DNA from: Trichomonas vaginalis G3 | Taxonomy: Eukaryota; Parabasalia; Trichomonadida; Trichomonadidae | Direction: 5' to 3' | DNA length: 64,000 bases | Assembly: GCF_026262505.1 (NCBI RefSeq) | Contig: NC_067208.1 | Span: 20,221,962-20,285,961, forward strand | Shown here: positions 47,036 to 58,504 of the stretch, piece after piece | How the letters are laid out: each line of letters starts with the position of its first letter | Position numbering within the stretch: the first letter of the stretch is position 1 | The notes under the pieces: generated by a model | What the model saw: the letters and a program-made list of their open reading frames with translations, nothing else | Told to the model about the DNA's origin: nothing | The model's database searches: none | Position numbers and translations under genes: made by a program

Positions 47036-50000
47036 TTATATATCATAATAGAACCCACTCGGACAAAGCTTTACTTTCTTCCTGACTGAGTTTTTAACTC
47101 TTCTTTTTCCTTCATTGCCACTACTTTCACTAGATGAAGTTACTTCTTCACTACTTTCACTTTGTTCTACTCTTCTCTTCTTCTTTGGTGTCGCTTTTGG
47201 TAACTTGCCCTCTGCTTCAAGTTGTTGCATCTTTGCCTCATGTTCACCTAGTATGTTGTAAATTTCCCATGTCCTTTTTGCCTTTGGGCTCTGGTCGCCC
47301 ATCTCAGGTAACCTATATCCTAGAAAGATTTTGTCATAGTTTGTATTTGAGTCTTCGCGTATTGTTTGCATGACTCTTTCCTGAGTTTCCGGTTCAAGCT
47401 CTTCAAACAGAGCTTGTCCATATGGAATAAGCTCGTTTCCAAATATATGTTTTTGTAGCCATTCTGGTTTTCTTTCCATGTTACCAATAATATCTTTTGT
47501 GAATGGGAAAGCTTTTACCCAACGTTTCAGTCTTGCGTCATTTATTTCTGTAGTTGGTTTTATTTTGTCACGGAACATGTTTTTCAATACTAACATTTCA
47601 TTTGGTACTGTCCGTTTGAGTTTTCTTAAATATTCATCCCTTCTCAGTTCATTGTCTGCAAAGTAAGTTTTTATGACATTTTGCAAACTTTCGTTTGCAA
47701 GGTCATGTACAATAGGTTCTCTTCCTTCTTTCTCCCTAACTTTCTTTCTAAACTCTTCACCAAATATACCATCTCTATGGTTCTGTGTAGTTCTTTGAGA
47801 TAAATGTTCTAGAACGTCAGGTGTTATATTTCCTTCAGCCATGTTCATTTCATACTGGTCCAAAATATCTGCATGTTTCATATCTTTCAATGGCATTAAA
47901 GCCGCGCTGAAAATACCAGCTATATCTGGTTCACCATTCACTTCCATTGCGTCTACAACTTCTTGAATTGTGGTTGTAAGTTTATGAACCACCTATCCGG
48001 ATTAGCTTTATGACCCATCTCATTGTAGTTCCATAGTCTGCAGAAACAAAAGTAGGTTTGTTTCCATCTTGGTTAGGTTCTGAATGAACTTTAAACAATG
48101 TTTCATTTCTATATGTTTTGTTGAAATTTAACCTTTTTTTTCACCGAGTTCAGCCAAAGATTGAACGTTATATGGTCGTAAGTAAAAAGGATTGTTGTAT
48201 TTGCGTACATTTTCTTCAGTACTTCCATTCTATGCTGAATATTTTCATCTGGTGTTGGAGTCTTTTGTATGTCGGTGAAAATTTTTCGATATTCTTCTAC
48301 TATGTCAGCCGAATTTTTCTTAGACTCTTGGAAAGATTCCATATTCTCCGCATACTCTTGTTGAGGGTCAAGATTTTTCGGCTGTTCCAAATCTTCATCT
48401 AGTTCTGTGAAGTTAGTTTCCAAAGGAGGGACTTGTTCGTTTCCTTCAGGCTCTTCTAGCTGTTGTTGCTGAACTATTTCTTCCATGTCTGGTTGTATCT
48501 GAACTTCTTCCTGTGGAGTTTCTTGTACCTCATCTGCTGGCATTTCATATATTCCGAGACCGTTTTTAACAAGTTCCCTATCTAAGTCATCCGGACTCAT
48601 AAACCTTTCTTCTTTCGTTCCGTCTCTATTTTTTACGCGTTTCATGAAGAGAGTTGAATTATCATTTAGCTCTGACACCAAATATCTCGGAGTAAATTCA
48701 TTCATGTCATTTGGATGATATGCTATTAAATCATATCCCTTAGCGAGATTGTATTTTCCAGGTTTGAAATTATATCCCATTTGGTGCTGAACCATAAAGC
48801 TAAATAGGTTCGGGTCAGTATTTCCTTCCTTGAACTTTCTAATAGCTTCTTTATATCTGTCACTAAAGTCAAGAGTATCTGGGTAACCATAATCTTCCTT
48901 AAGCATTTTTAAGAATTCTTGGTTTCCTTTTTCTCTACTTCTTTTATGTCCTTGCTCTGTTTGTGGTTGTTGTTGTGCTGGATTTTGAACTGTTGGTTGT
49001 TGTTGTGGTGCTGGATTTTGAACTGTTGGTTGTTGTGTTGGTTGTTGTTGCTGTGCAGGGTTTTGAACTGTTGGTTGCTGTGCTGGGTTTTGAACTGTTG
49101 GTTGTTGTGTTGGTTTTGGTGCATGCCTGTGTCTGTGTCCATGTGACGATGTAAATGTTTTAGGTAGTCCTGGTGCAGGTGCTTCTCTTGGAGGGTTTGG
49201 TGGTATATAAGTTCCACTAGCTAGTATATAAGTTCCACCAGCTGGTATATAAGTTCCACCAGCTGGCACATATGTTCCATCTGCAGCATAATGTCCTACC
49301 TGACTTTTCGTTTTTAAGAAAGCATTTACTAGGTCTGTTTTGGTCTGTTGTAACTCTTTTCTTGACTTTCCACAACAGCTGCTCTCACGGAGTCATAGGC
49401 ACTTTGAACTGCCTGTCTCGTTGCTGCATCTGTTATTTTCGTCATATTTTGTGCTACTTCTCTTAACTCTTTGTCGAAACCTTCAGACTTCAGTTTCTTT
49501 CCAGATGAGAAGTCGTTCACTAGTTTACCTTACTATGAAGAGCTTCGAAGGCGTTCTTAAAGTCAGCATTCATTAAAGCTTCATTTGAACTGTCTTCATC
49601 CGCTTGTATTTTTGTCCTTATTGACCCTATAAGTTGGGCTGCTTTAGCGTTGGCTTGGGCATCTAACCAGTCATTATTAGCTTTTATATATTCTGCGCTT
49701 TTCATTGCCTTTTGCATGGCTGCGTCGTTATTTTTACTTTCTTGTGCTAAGTTTTCATACTGTACGGTTTGGTTTGCAACTGTAAAAGTTTTTCTGCCTT
49801 TACATTTGCTTCAACTTCTTTTTATACTCATCGCTATCCATATATGTCTTCAGGGCTTTTGTTTTATCTCTTCATCTTTCAGTACTTTATATTGAGTAGT
49901 ATGGTTTTTCAAATTTATAACATCTTGTTCCATTTTTGCTACTTCTGCTGCTTTTTCTGACACTTTTTTCGCATATTCCTCTGTACTTAGTTCTTTCAGT

Positions 50001-50404
50001 TGTTCTTCTTTCTTCTTTTTCTCTACGTTTAACTCATTGAGTTTCTTTGTGTGTCTGTCATATTCTAGTTTCTTTTCGTTTTCACTTATTTGCTTCTGTA
50101 TGTCTATGTTTGACTTTTTGACATCTGATATTTGATTTTTGAGTGAACTCAAATTCATTTGACTTTGAGGGTTATAGGCTGTTCCGTCTGCAGCTCCACC
50201 ATAGCCTGCCATTTTCGCTAAAAGTGCCGCTCTTAAACCTCCACTCTGTGCACCAATAACTCGGTTTAAAAGCATAGGGTTGCTTGACATTTGTTGCAAC
50301 ATAGTGGGGTCATTCATCATTTGTTGTTGTGGTGTCAGTTTTACTATTGGATGTTTCAATGCTCCCTTCCTCTTACGTATATTCTTACGTAGCTTACGTG
50401 GCAT
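47036..50404 (-). pseudogene. Large coiled-coil structural gene of Maverick B copy 2, broken
   Basis: Starts MPRKLRKNIRKRKGA at 50404. Parts in order: basic leader, Gly/Ala-rich stretch (GGLRAALLAKMAGYGG), coiled coil, GGTYIPA repeats, histidine-rich patch, about six P-T-V-Q-N repeats (four in copy 1), acidic Q/E-rich middle, globular part with HMTQ/FGEEFRKKVREKEG-type helices, and a serine/glutamate then basic tail (SESSEEVTSSSESS, RVKNSVRKKVK). It is the largest virion-type gene of this family and lies directly before the major capsid gene. The copy is broken, with about three to five breaks. Confidence 0.7.
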
Positions 50405-50517
50405 TTTAAGTGAAGTAAAAAACGGTTTTTGACAGATGTTTGTATGACACTTTTTGTTCAGCACAAAAAACTACTCGGTCAAAGTGTTGTCAGTTTGGGT
50501 CTTGGGCAAAATTTCTT

Positions 50518-50700
50518 ATGGGCTAGAGGGCGCAACGCGCCTGGAAGCCCACACACACCCTACGGTCCTCCTCTTTGGTCTTGGGCAAAATTTCTTATGG
50601 GCTAGAAGGGGCGCAGCCCCTGGAAGCCCTCCAAATATAAACTTCATTATACTAAACATCTTCAGGGCTAGAAGGGGCGCAGCCCCTGGAAGCCCCAATA
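50518..50700 (+). terminator. Three GGGCTAGA...GGAAGCCC hairpins
   Basis: Copies at about 50520-50551, 50601-50630 and 50667-50697. Outer arms are GGGCT and AGCCC. Inner stems are GGGCGC/GCGCC in the first and GGGGC/GCCCC in the other two. The fourth relative, at 30061, has GGGCAC/GTGCC. The first two share the flank TTGGGCAAAATTTCTTATGG. They lie beyond the start of the structural gene, at the outer end of Maverick B. Confidence 0.65.
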
Positions 50701-51035
50701 CCTTTTTTTTTTTAGTATTGATATAAATATTGTAAAATAATATAAGTAATAAAAATTGAGACCCCCTCCCTGTTTTTGATGTTTTGTCAATTTTTCGGTA
50801 ATTCTTATTGTTTCAAAAATTAAGGTATTAATTATGATTATCTTTCTTTAGCTTTACATGCTGTATGCTACTTTTGTCTTTGAGACATTCCATGATTTAA
50901 GTTAAGGGTGCACCCGTATGTACGTTTATTTGAGAGGAGGAGGATTACCCTCTCAATTTTGAGGGATTCGTTAGTTTATTTTCTCGATGAATATGCAATA
51001 AAATTTGATTTTTACCTTATCAATATACTTCATAT
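50701..51035. other. Spacer with one MULE 121-bp unit remnant
   Basis: 50816-50905 is a single unit matching the last unit of the MULE arrays (GGTATTAATTATGATTATC to GACATTCCATGATTTAAG). The rest is AT-rich with GAGACCCCCTCCC and a GAGAGGAGGAGGATTACCC stretch. No gene is seen. Confidence 0.7.
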
Positions 51036-51345
51036 AATATACATAGGGTTGTTAAAAATATCAAAAATCGTTTTGAAGACACCATGGTGTCTTATAATTT
51101 TCCCTTCCTTATTGGCGTGTAGAAATAAATGCGCCAATAGATTGAAGAAGAAGAATTGTTTTTCTCTTAATGAACTTTAATCCTTTTGATATAAGAATAT
51201 TAAAAACATTCATATAATTTCGATTTCGGAAATTAAATTTCCAATTTTTTTGTCGATTTCGGAAATAACAGGATCCCGCATCCAACACGCAACAACAAAA
51301 CACAAAACACACTTTTTGGTTCTTTCATCGTTTTAATCGTAATTA
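51036..51345. mobile_element. hAT-like element fragment (one end only)
   Basis: Matches the right end of the element at 25230-26335 in reverse: TAGGGTTGTTAAAA, the palindrome AAGACACCATGGTGTCTT (about 51078-51095), then sequence up to TCATCGTTTTAATC. The other end is missing. It marks the left edge of Maverick C or was cut by it. Confidence 0.75.
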
Positions 51346-51495
51346 GTAGTAGATATGACGGGTTTAGTGACTTTTTTTGTTACATCTATATATAGACGAT
51401 GCATTAAAATATATTTATTTATAAACACATTAATTTTTAACATTAATTTTAAAATAATTTATTTTTTTATCTTTTATAAAAGAAGCTATATATAG

Positions 51496-51732
51496 ATGAT
51501 GACAGATATTCCGCGATTAATTAAACATTGTTTAAATCCTGAATGGGTTAAACTTCAATTTAAAAAGGAAGATTGTGAATTATTAAATGAATATGAAAGC
51601 CAAAATAAGCTAATGAGGTATAAATATAATGATAAAGAATATTTAATTTCATGGAATCAATGGAGTCATAATCAAAGACCTCATAAACGAGAAGAAGAAA
51701 TTGAAAATAATGAAATGGAAAATAAAAAATAA
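51496..51732 (+). CDS. Small hypothetical Maverick C protein (78 aa)
   Basis: Family not recognised. N-terminal IPRLIKHCLNPEWVKLQFKK, a beta-strand pair (YKYNDKEYLISWNQW), then an acidic helical tail. A leader of TTTATTTTTTTATCTTTTATAAAAGAAG precedes it. It looks whole. Confidence 0.45.
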   Translation: MMTDIPRLIKHCLNPEWVKLQFKKEDCELLNEYESQNKLMRYKYNDKEYLISWNQWSHNQRPHKREEEIENNEMENKK

Positions 51733-51788
51733 ACTTTAAAAATTCATGTCTTACATTTTTGAATAATTTATTTTTAATTCGTAAGAAA

Positions 51789-54700
51789 ATGAGTGTCAAA
51801 ACTAACGATGTTAGATATTCAGGATTCACAAATGAGGAAATAAAGGATATATTAGAGGAGGCAGGTTATGAAGTTAATAAATATTATTTAAGAAATTGTC
51901 AAAAATTCGCGGAGTTTTTAAATGAATTTGATTATGATGGAAAAATGAATAAAGATGATGTTATAAATTTCTTATATCCCACATCTAAAGAAAAAGAAAA
52001 ACCTAAAGAACCTAATGTTTTCCCTGAATATTATGAAGAACGAATTAAAGATGATGAATATGATGAAATTGAAATTGAAAGACTGAAAAAATAAGAGATG
52101 AAATAAATGAAAAAATTAAGGAATTAAGAGAAGTTGAAAATATAATGAGAATGAAGTAGAGGGTTTAATGAATATCCCAGCTTCAGAATCAGAAGTTCAA
52201 AAATCACATGAGGAAGAGATATAAAAATTACTTTTTGGAATCAACTAAAAATTTATTAGATGGTGATATTGACGAAACACTTTCAGAAGAAGGCACAAAA
52301 TTATATTCATAAACATAAGCTTCAGTTTATTGACGATGGAGATTATCCATGTATATTACTTTCACCCCCTCTTGATTCTGAAAAATTCAAAAAAGCACTG
52401 AAAAATGTAACATATGCAACAAATACGATTAAGAAAGAAGACCATGATATTTACACAAATTATTATTTAAATAAATGTACAGGTGTTGATAAAGTTTTTG
52501 ATTTGTTAGATAAAATATCAAAAGAAACAATTGGTACATATAAAATTTTATGTGATTGTGGTTTCATTGTTGAAGATACCGTTGATGTTTCATATGAAAG
52601 AACAGCTCCGAAGGAGGACGAAGTGGAAAGATCTATTCCATTCGTTATTAAGAACATAAAAGATATGAAAACCTATAAACATTATATTTATTCATTCATT
52701 TCAGAAAAAATGGAAGCAATACATAAATCATCTCGTCATCATTTCATAGCTATTCACACATTCCTTTTCAAAGTTGTGAAATTAAATAAGACAGGAATTA
52801 GATTTAATGTATCAGGTTACGCATTCTTGAGTAAATTAAAATGTATTCGTCACGTTGCAGATGATAAAAATTTGTGTGTTCTTAATTCATTTTATGGACT
52901 TTAGCCCTAGACTCTCTGAGTCTCGGACTTTAAAAAAAATAAACTTTATTTTTATATTCTAATTTTTTATTCTTACATAAATGAACAAAAACGGAACAGC
53001 TAAAATGAATGATAATCAAATAAGAGCCGAAGGTAGAAGGTTATTTAAACACTTCTATAACATTCCTGATGGTGTTAATCCTAAAACTCGTAGAAGTTAT
53101 TTAAATGAAGCCATAGATGCATATGAAGGATTTGACATTTCATCAGAAAGTGAGAGGTTAGCAAGAATGTTAAACGTTAATATTGATTTCTATTATTGTG
53201 ACCCTCAACCAGAAACGTAGACATTAACAAGGTTGACTTTCCATTAGTGGAAACAATAATGATAGATCCAGAATTTGAAACAGTAAATTTTATTAACACA
53301 GAGTCCATGTGGAAAACTTCACGCTGACAGAATAACAGACGTTGAAGCACTCACAGGATATAAAGTTTGCCCCTTTTGCAAAGAAGAAGTATATTCTATC
53401 CGTGATGATCCAGAAAGGAAAAACCAAAGAAGATTTTTAAAACATTGTGAGAAATGTAAAGAAAATAATGGAAGATTAATTCAAGACGTTCAATTGCAAA
53501 ACACACAACAACCATATACACCACATATCACGAAACAGAAGATATATCAATGGCTATTAGCACATAATTTGCAGGAATATTATAAACCAACAAGATATTA
53601 TATTACTTTTGACTTCGAAACATTAGAGACTAAAGAAGAACTTCAACTTTCTGATGTGCAACTTTGAACGCTTACTTAAAACCATTTATGGTATCATCAA
53701 CTGTTAAAATAAACGATAAAACATTTACGAGGAATTTTTGCTTAACATCAAGTGATTCGTTCATCTCTGATTGGATTGAATTTTTATTTTCAACCTGTTC
53801 ATTAGTTGCTAAATCAAATATTGAACAATATGAAGAATTATTGAAGTCCCATACATTAAATGAGAAACAGAAGGAAGCAATGAAAGAGCTTTTAGATGAA
53901 GAATTTAATAAAGTGAATATCATTGGTTTTAATTCGGGAAAGTTTGATTTAAATTTAATTCTTCGTGATTTAAACACTGCAAAATGGAAGATAAAATCAA
54001 TGCTGGGTTCTTCTTCTCAATTTAAGCAAGTCATAGTAAAGAAAACAAACTGTCCATATGAATTAAGATTTATTGACATCAGAAATTATATAGCGGGTGG
54101 AACATTAGACCAATTTACTCAAGATTTCGGAAACAATAAATCACGTGTTAAATCCTTTTTCCCATATCAATTCATCACATGGGAGAATTACGAAGAAGAA
54201 TTATATAAAAAGGAACCATTCACGAAAGATTCATTTTATTCAGCATTAACAACAAGAAACAATATCCGATTCAGATTATCAAATATATCTCAATGATGCT
54301 AAAAATTTTGAGAATAGATTAGAATATTTTATTCATTATTGCAATAAAGATGTTGAAATTATGATTGACCCAATTGATAAAATTATTGAAGAAACATTTG
54401 TTTATAAAATTGACATGCTTCATAATCTTTCATTATCATCTAATGCATCAATGATTCGTTACGCTATTAGCATATAAGAACTTAATCCTAACGAAACATA
54501 TCCAGAAGAAGAAAATGTGGAATCAAGTTTTGAATTAACGAAAAAGTATTGGAAATATAAAATTGAATCATATAAGAAACAAGATGAAAAAGCAGAAAGA
54601 GATACTAAAAATAATGTTTCAATGGATGATTTTCAATACTATCACGATTTAATCCTTTCATCTAAATGCAAAATGTGTGGTAAAGCGTTTACATATGCAA

Positions 54701-56412
54701 ATAAACCAACATTAGATAGAATCGATAATGAAAAACCACATACCAAAGAAAATTGTCAGTTAATGTGTTGTTATTGCAATGTCGTAAAATCAAATAAAGA
54801 TGAAGATGTTCAACGTTTAAGAATCAATTTAAGAAATTATGCATTAAAAAATAATTTACCAATGACTTTAGATTCAGTTGAAGCTTATCACATTCTCCGT
54901 AATGGAATTACTGGTGGTTTATCAAATGTTCAACAAGAGTAATCTTAAAGGAATCACACACATTAATAAACTTTCATATAATCCAGAAACTAAAACAGTA
55001 TCAAATGAGGACACTTCCAACATCATGACTCATTTCGTTGGTGTTGATTTCAATTCATTATATCCTTCATCATTTTCATCTAATCCTCATGATTTCATTC
55101 AATATACTGACCATAAAATGTATATGCCGGGAAGATTAAATGGAGTTATCATTTGTGATACAGCAACAAAGAAAGCAAAAGCACTGGGAATTATTAAGAA
55201 AAATACTTTATTCGTGGCTGAAGTAAAGGGTCACATTGATGAAAAATACATTAATGATTACATTAACTTTTTACCGATAATAAGAAACTTAGATATTATC
55301 ACAGATGAAAAAACAATTGGCAGTTTTATGTATAATTACATGAAATCAAACAATCTACCAGTTGACCAGAAACAGAGGAAATTAACTCATTAGCATCAAC
55401 ACACAACCAATATCAACCATTTTCTTCTTATTATCTTTGGTATCTAATAGACAGATTTCATTTTATCATCGATGATATTCAATCAATTTTAACATTTACG
55501 AAAAATACTTGTTTTAATGAATTTGCGAACAAATTTATGAACGAAAGACAAAAGGCTGAATTAGAAGGAAATAAAGGAAAAAGTTTATTTTGCAAAATTT
55601 CACTTAATGGATCATATGGTTACGATGCAATGAATACACAAAATTACGCAAAGACTAAAATAATGAATGCACAGAAGGCACGCGTTGCATGTATGTCAAA
55701 TAAGTTTAAAAACATAAGAGAAATAGGTGAAGATACATATCAAGTGATGCTCAAAGATAGATTTTATAGATGTGAAACATGTTTACAAGAGGCATTTTAC
55801 TTTAGATAACGCAAAATACTGGTATTTAGTTTTCATTTATGATTTTATGTATAAATGCATGGATGTTAATCGTTTTCATTTCATTGAAGGTGATACTGAT
55901 TCATCTTATTGGGCAATCGCTGGCGACCCAAATCTTCCTAACACTCAAGCATTTCAAGCAATTGTTACCGATAAACAATTTTATGATAAAAACATTTTCA
56001 AATTCGCACCATTTGATTTCTTCTGTTTTGATGAGAAATTTAAACCTAAATTAAAGAATAAAGCTGAAGAAAAAGCACATGAGAAAAAATTATTGGGTTT
56101 AGCAATTGAGAAACAAGGTGATAACATGGTTGCTTTATGTCCTAATGTTATACATCATTCAACGGAATGATTGGTGAAGACTCCTTCAAAAAGATTGCAC
56201 AAAAAATGAAAGGTTTAGTTTACGACAAAATAAACAATTAACACCTAAAAATTATTTGGATATAATAAATGATAAAGATATTTGATGGTCAGAATATTAA
56301 TTTACAACTTAAAAATGGGTCAATGACTCGCTTAACAATCGGTAAGACTGCATTAACAGGAGCACACACTAAAGCTGTATGTTGTGAAAATGGATGTTGT
56401 ATGCCATTTATT
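51789..56412 (+). pseudogene. Protein-primed family B DNA polymerase region of Maverick C, broken
   Basis: Recognisable parts in order: N-terminal FTNEEIKDILEEAGYEVNKYY, like the start of the Maverick A polymerase; a stretch with ADDKNLCVLNSFYG, possibly an OTU-like protease box; a zinc-like CPFCKEE; exonuclease motif I (YYITFDFETLE) and later exonuclease blocks (FNSGKFDLNLILRDL); an HNH-like insert; polymerase motif A (GVDFNSLYPSS); motif B (KISLNGSYGY); motif C (EGDTDSSYW). The family is clear. The region is broken, with about ten breaks. The promoter-like leader and a GACTC-TCT-GAGTC hairpin near 52910 suggest that more than one transcript may once have come from it. Confidence 0.75.
54667..54780 (+). 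other. HNH-like zinc motif inside the Maverick C polymerase region
   Basis: CKMCGKAF, then PTLDRIDNEKPHTKENCQL, then CCYCNVVKSN: two Cys pairs around an R-I-D-N and a His. This is the layout of HNH/endonuclease VII-like zinc nucleases. It lies between exonuclease and polymerase motifs and is absent from the Maverick A polymerase at that place. Confidence 0.65.
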
Positions 56413-57039
56413 TAATGAATGCCACAGAAGAGACAAAGAGGTGGCACCCTAAAACATTTATTTTATTTTTATATAAATGATACACAGATTTAAAAATTTT
56501 AATTGATGATTTAGTATTTAATCAAAATTTTCTTATTATTATGAATTAAAATCATATCTCCAAAAACATAATAAAAATATAACGGGTGATGATATGGAAT
56601 ATATTATCATATTATAAAAATGAAATTTTGAAATATCATGATAAAATAATTTCTGAAATTAAGACAAAATTAAAAATAATGAATATACAAAGGGAAAAAG
56701 TAAATCACAACTTAAACAGTTGAAAGATTTCAAAAATAAAGTATTAACAGAAGAAGATATTGATGAATTATATAAATTATATAATCCTGAGCCGCAAAAG
56801 CCAAAGCCAAAGGAACAAAAACAAAAGGTGCAAAACGCAGGTCCTTCAGACCATAAATGAAGCACAAGCTTTAATTTATGATTCATTAGTTAAACCATAT
56901 TCACCCGACTTTTAAATGAAGATCAACTTTTGGAATTCATCCTTCAACATAAACTCGAAGCGGGAAAGTATATCAAACCTTTATATACAGCATATTTAAA
57001 ACAAATGAATAGAATACATCCAGAATTAATGAAGGAGGA
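56413..57039 (+). other. Degraded coding-like stretch before the integrase
   Basis: Contains a helical charged segment with ITEEDIDELYKLY-like codons, a PKPKPKEQKQKVQ-type linker and FILQHKLEAGKYIKPLYTAY. It may belong to the integrase N-terminal region or to a separate small gene. Broken; no assignment is possible. Confidence 0.4.
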
Positions 57040-57972
57040 ATGAAATCCAAAATCAAAGCAGATAAAATTAAACCACTTGCAACACCAAAACCTCCTTCAG
57101 TTAATCCTTCATCATTCACTTTATTATATCCATTTCAAACATTAAAGAAGCAAAAAGATTTTAAAAAGGATTTCAAGATATTAAATAAACCAATTGACCC
57201 GAAAATTCAACCATTAAAAGAAAAATTTAGTCGCCCTTCATTTGCTCCTTCACCCTATTCATACGAAATCGATCATCTGGAATATTCAAAAGGAAATATT
57301 ACTTATTTATTTGCCATTAACATTAACACTAGATATTTATATTGCATTCCGGTGAAAGGGAAAACAGAACAGGAAACAAGAAGAGCTATACAATACTTAC
57401 TAGATCATGAAAGAGTAGATAATATCAGGGGTGATGGTGATAAAGGATTTCAGGCGGCTATGACTCATTATTTCCCACAAATTAATTTTTACTTTTCATC
57501 CTCTCCATATACGTTTCATAATAAAATAGTTGATGCGGTAATGAGAACTCTTAGAGATGTGTTAGGGGTTAACGGTCAGATATACTGGGATGGAAATCAT
57601 GACTCCATCATACAGCAGTTAGTATATTATTACAATAATACATGGCATAGAACTATTAACATGAAACCGATGGAAATGAAAAATGATATTTCAAAAGAAT
57701 GGGAATATATTAGAAAGCAAATGGAAAGGTTGAATGATGTTAAACGTGAACAAATTAATTCGGGGCTCATGAATTTTAAACAAGGGGATAAAGTTTTGAT
57801 TCATCTCGATTATGGAAAAACTAATAAATCAATGACAAAAAGAAGACGAAGATTTGACACAATAGCTGAATTTGTTAGATATATTAACGGCAATGCATTA
57901 GTTGAGGTTAACAAGAAATTAATAGAAATTCCGATTTATTTTATTACTCCATTATATTTAAATAATATTTAA
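57040..57972 (+). CDS. Maverick C integrase (rve fold)
   Basis: 310 residues. The core at about 85-230 has SYEIDHLEYSKG, YLFAININTRYLYCIPVKG, NIRGDGDKGFQAAM, FHNKIVDAVMRTLRDVLG and YYNNTWHRTINMKPMEM. The C-terminal part (FKQGDKVLIHLDYGK, MTKRRRRFDTIAEFVRY) is the small beta-barrel that follows the core in such integrases. The N-terminal 80 residues are a basic, proline-rich linker. Compared with the Maverick A integrase it lacks the long C-terminal chromo/SH3-like extension, and the sequence is divergent. The start at 57040 follows GAAGGAGGA; translation may have begun further upstream. Confidence 0.75.
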   Translation: MKSKIKADKIKPLATPKPPSVNPSSFTLLYPFQTLKKQKDFKKDFKILNKPIDPKIQPLKEKFSRPSFAPSPYSYEIDHLEYSKGNITYLFAININTRYLYCIPVKGKTEQETRRAIQYLLDHERVDNIRGDGDKGFQAAMTHYFPQINFYFSSSPYTFHNKIVDAVMRTLRDVLGVNGQIYWDGNHDSIIQQLVYYYNNTWHRTINMKPMEMKNDISKEWEYIRKQMERLNDVKREQINSGLMNFKQGDKVLIHLDYGKTNKSMTKRRRRFDTIAEFVRYINGNALVEVNKKLIEIPIYFITPLYLNNI

Positions 57973-57992
57973 ATTTTTTTATTTCGTAAGAA

Positions 57993-58254
57993 ATGAGTGA
58001 TAACAAAGCAGCCAAGAGTCCAGACAATGAATATAAAAAGAAACTAAACAGAATTAAATCAAAAATATGCTATTACAAAAAGAAGCCACAATGCGGGGGT
58101 TGAAAACGATAAAGAAATAATCGAAAAATTAGAAACTTACCGTTCAATCCTTAAACTAGGTGAAGCAAAAATAAAAGAATTTAATAGAATAAATAAATTG
58201 ATTGGAAGAGATGAATTTAATAAAGATGAATTTTTAAACTCTATCCAAATTTAA
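57993..58254 (+). pseudogene. Small basic helical gene, broken
   Basis: Starts MSDNKAAKSPDNEYKKKLNRIKSK behind ATTTTTTTATTTCGTAAGAA. Further helical codons (IIEKLETYRSILKLGEAKIKEF) follow to a stop that overlaps the stop of the convergent gene at 58251. Broken, about one break. Function unknown. Confidence 0.45.
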
Positions 58255-58415
58255 TTTTTATTCCTCTTCGACAACATCTCTCTTTCCATCATTACTGCAT
58301 AACCACATTTTCTCAGTTTTAGTGGTTTGTTATTTTTAACATGTTCTTGCATCATTTTTATCATTTCCTCCCTTGTTATGATTCGTGGTAAATTTTGAGC
58401 TTGTGGGGTATTCAT
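58251..58415 (-). CDS. Micro-protein with T-R/K-x-E/Q-hydrophobic-x-K motif (54 aa)
   Basis: 54 residues beginning MNTPQAQNLPRIITREEMIK, followed by MMQEHVKNNKPLKLRKCGYA and a basic end. Too short for most gene finders. Support: the upstream TTTTTATTTTTATATAA leader is identical in type to those of longer genes here, and the RIITREEMIKMM block resembles FKLLTKDELNKMM and FKLLTRQQLEKLL in the two short genes at 61964 and 62130. Its stop overlaps that of the convergent gene. Function unknown. Confidence 0.5.
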   Translation of the reverse strand: MNTPQAQNLPRIITREEMIKMMQEHVKNNKPLKLRKCGYAVMMEREMLSKRNKN

Positions 58416-58504
58416 TTATATAAAAATAAAAATTTGTTATCAGTTATTTTATCGTTAAGTGACTCAAAGAGTCCGGAGACAAAGTCTCATGGTTTTTAGG
58501 TTCA

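Larger units (their letters stand above)
37699..50497 (-). mobile_element. Maverick B copy 2 (mostly whole in this part)
   Basis: Inverted relative to copy 1. Reading on the minus strand from 50497: large structural gene, major capsid, small opposite gene, CCG gene, minor-capsid-like gene, SF3 helicase, acidic small gene, opposite small gene, packaging ATPase, then two forward KilA-N genes, a hairpin satellite and a third KilA-N fragment at the gap. Polymerase and integrase are not seen and would lie beyond the gap. Apart from the structural gene (three to five breaks) and the KilA-N fragment, the genes look whole, which suggests a young insertion. Confidence 0.85.

Noticed and set aside
50454-50726. 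90-codon frame across the GGGCT hairpins
   Set aside because: Repeats of A-R-R-G-A-A-P-G-S arise from the hairpin units; pairing, not codons, is what is conserved.
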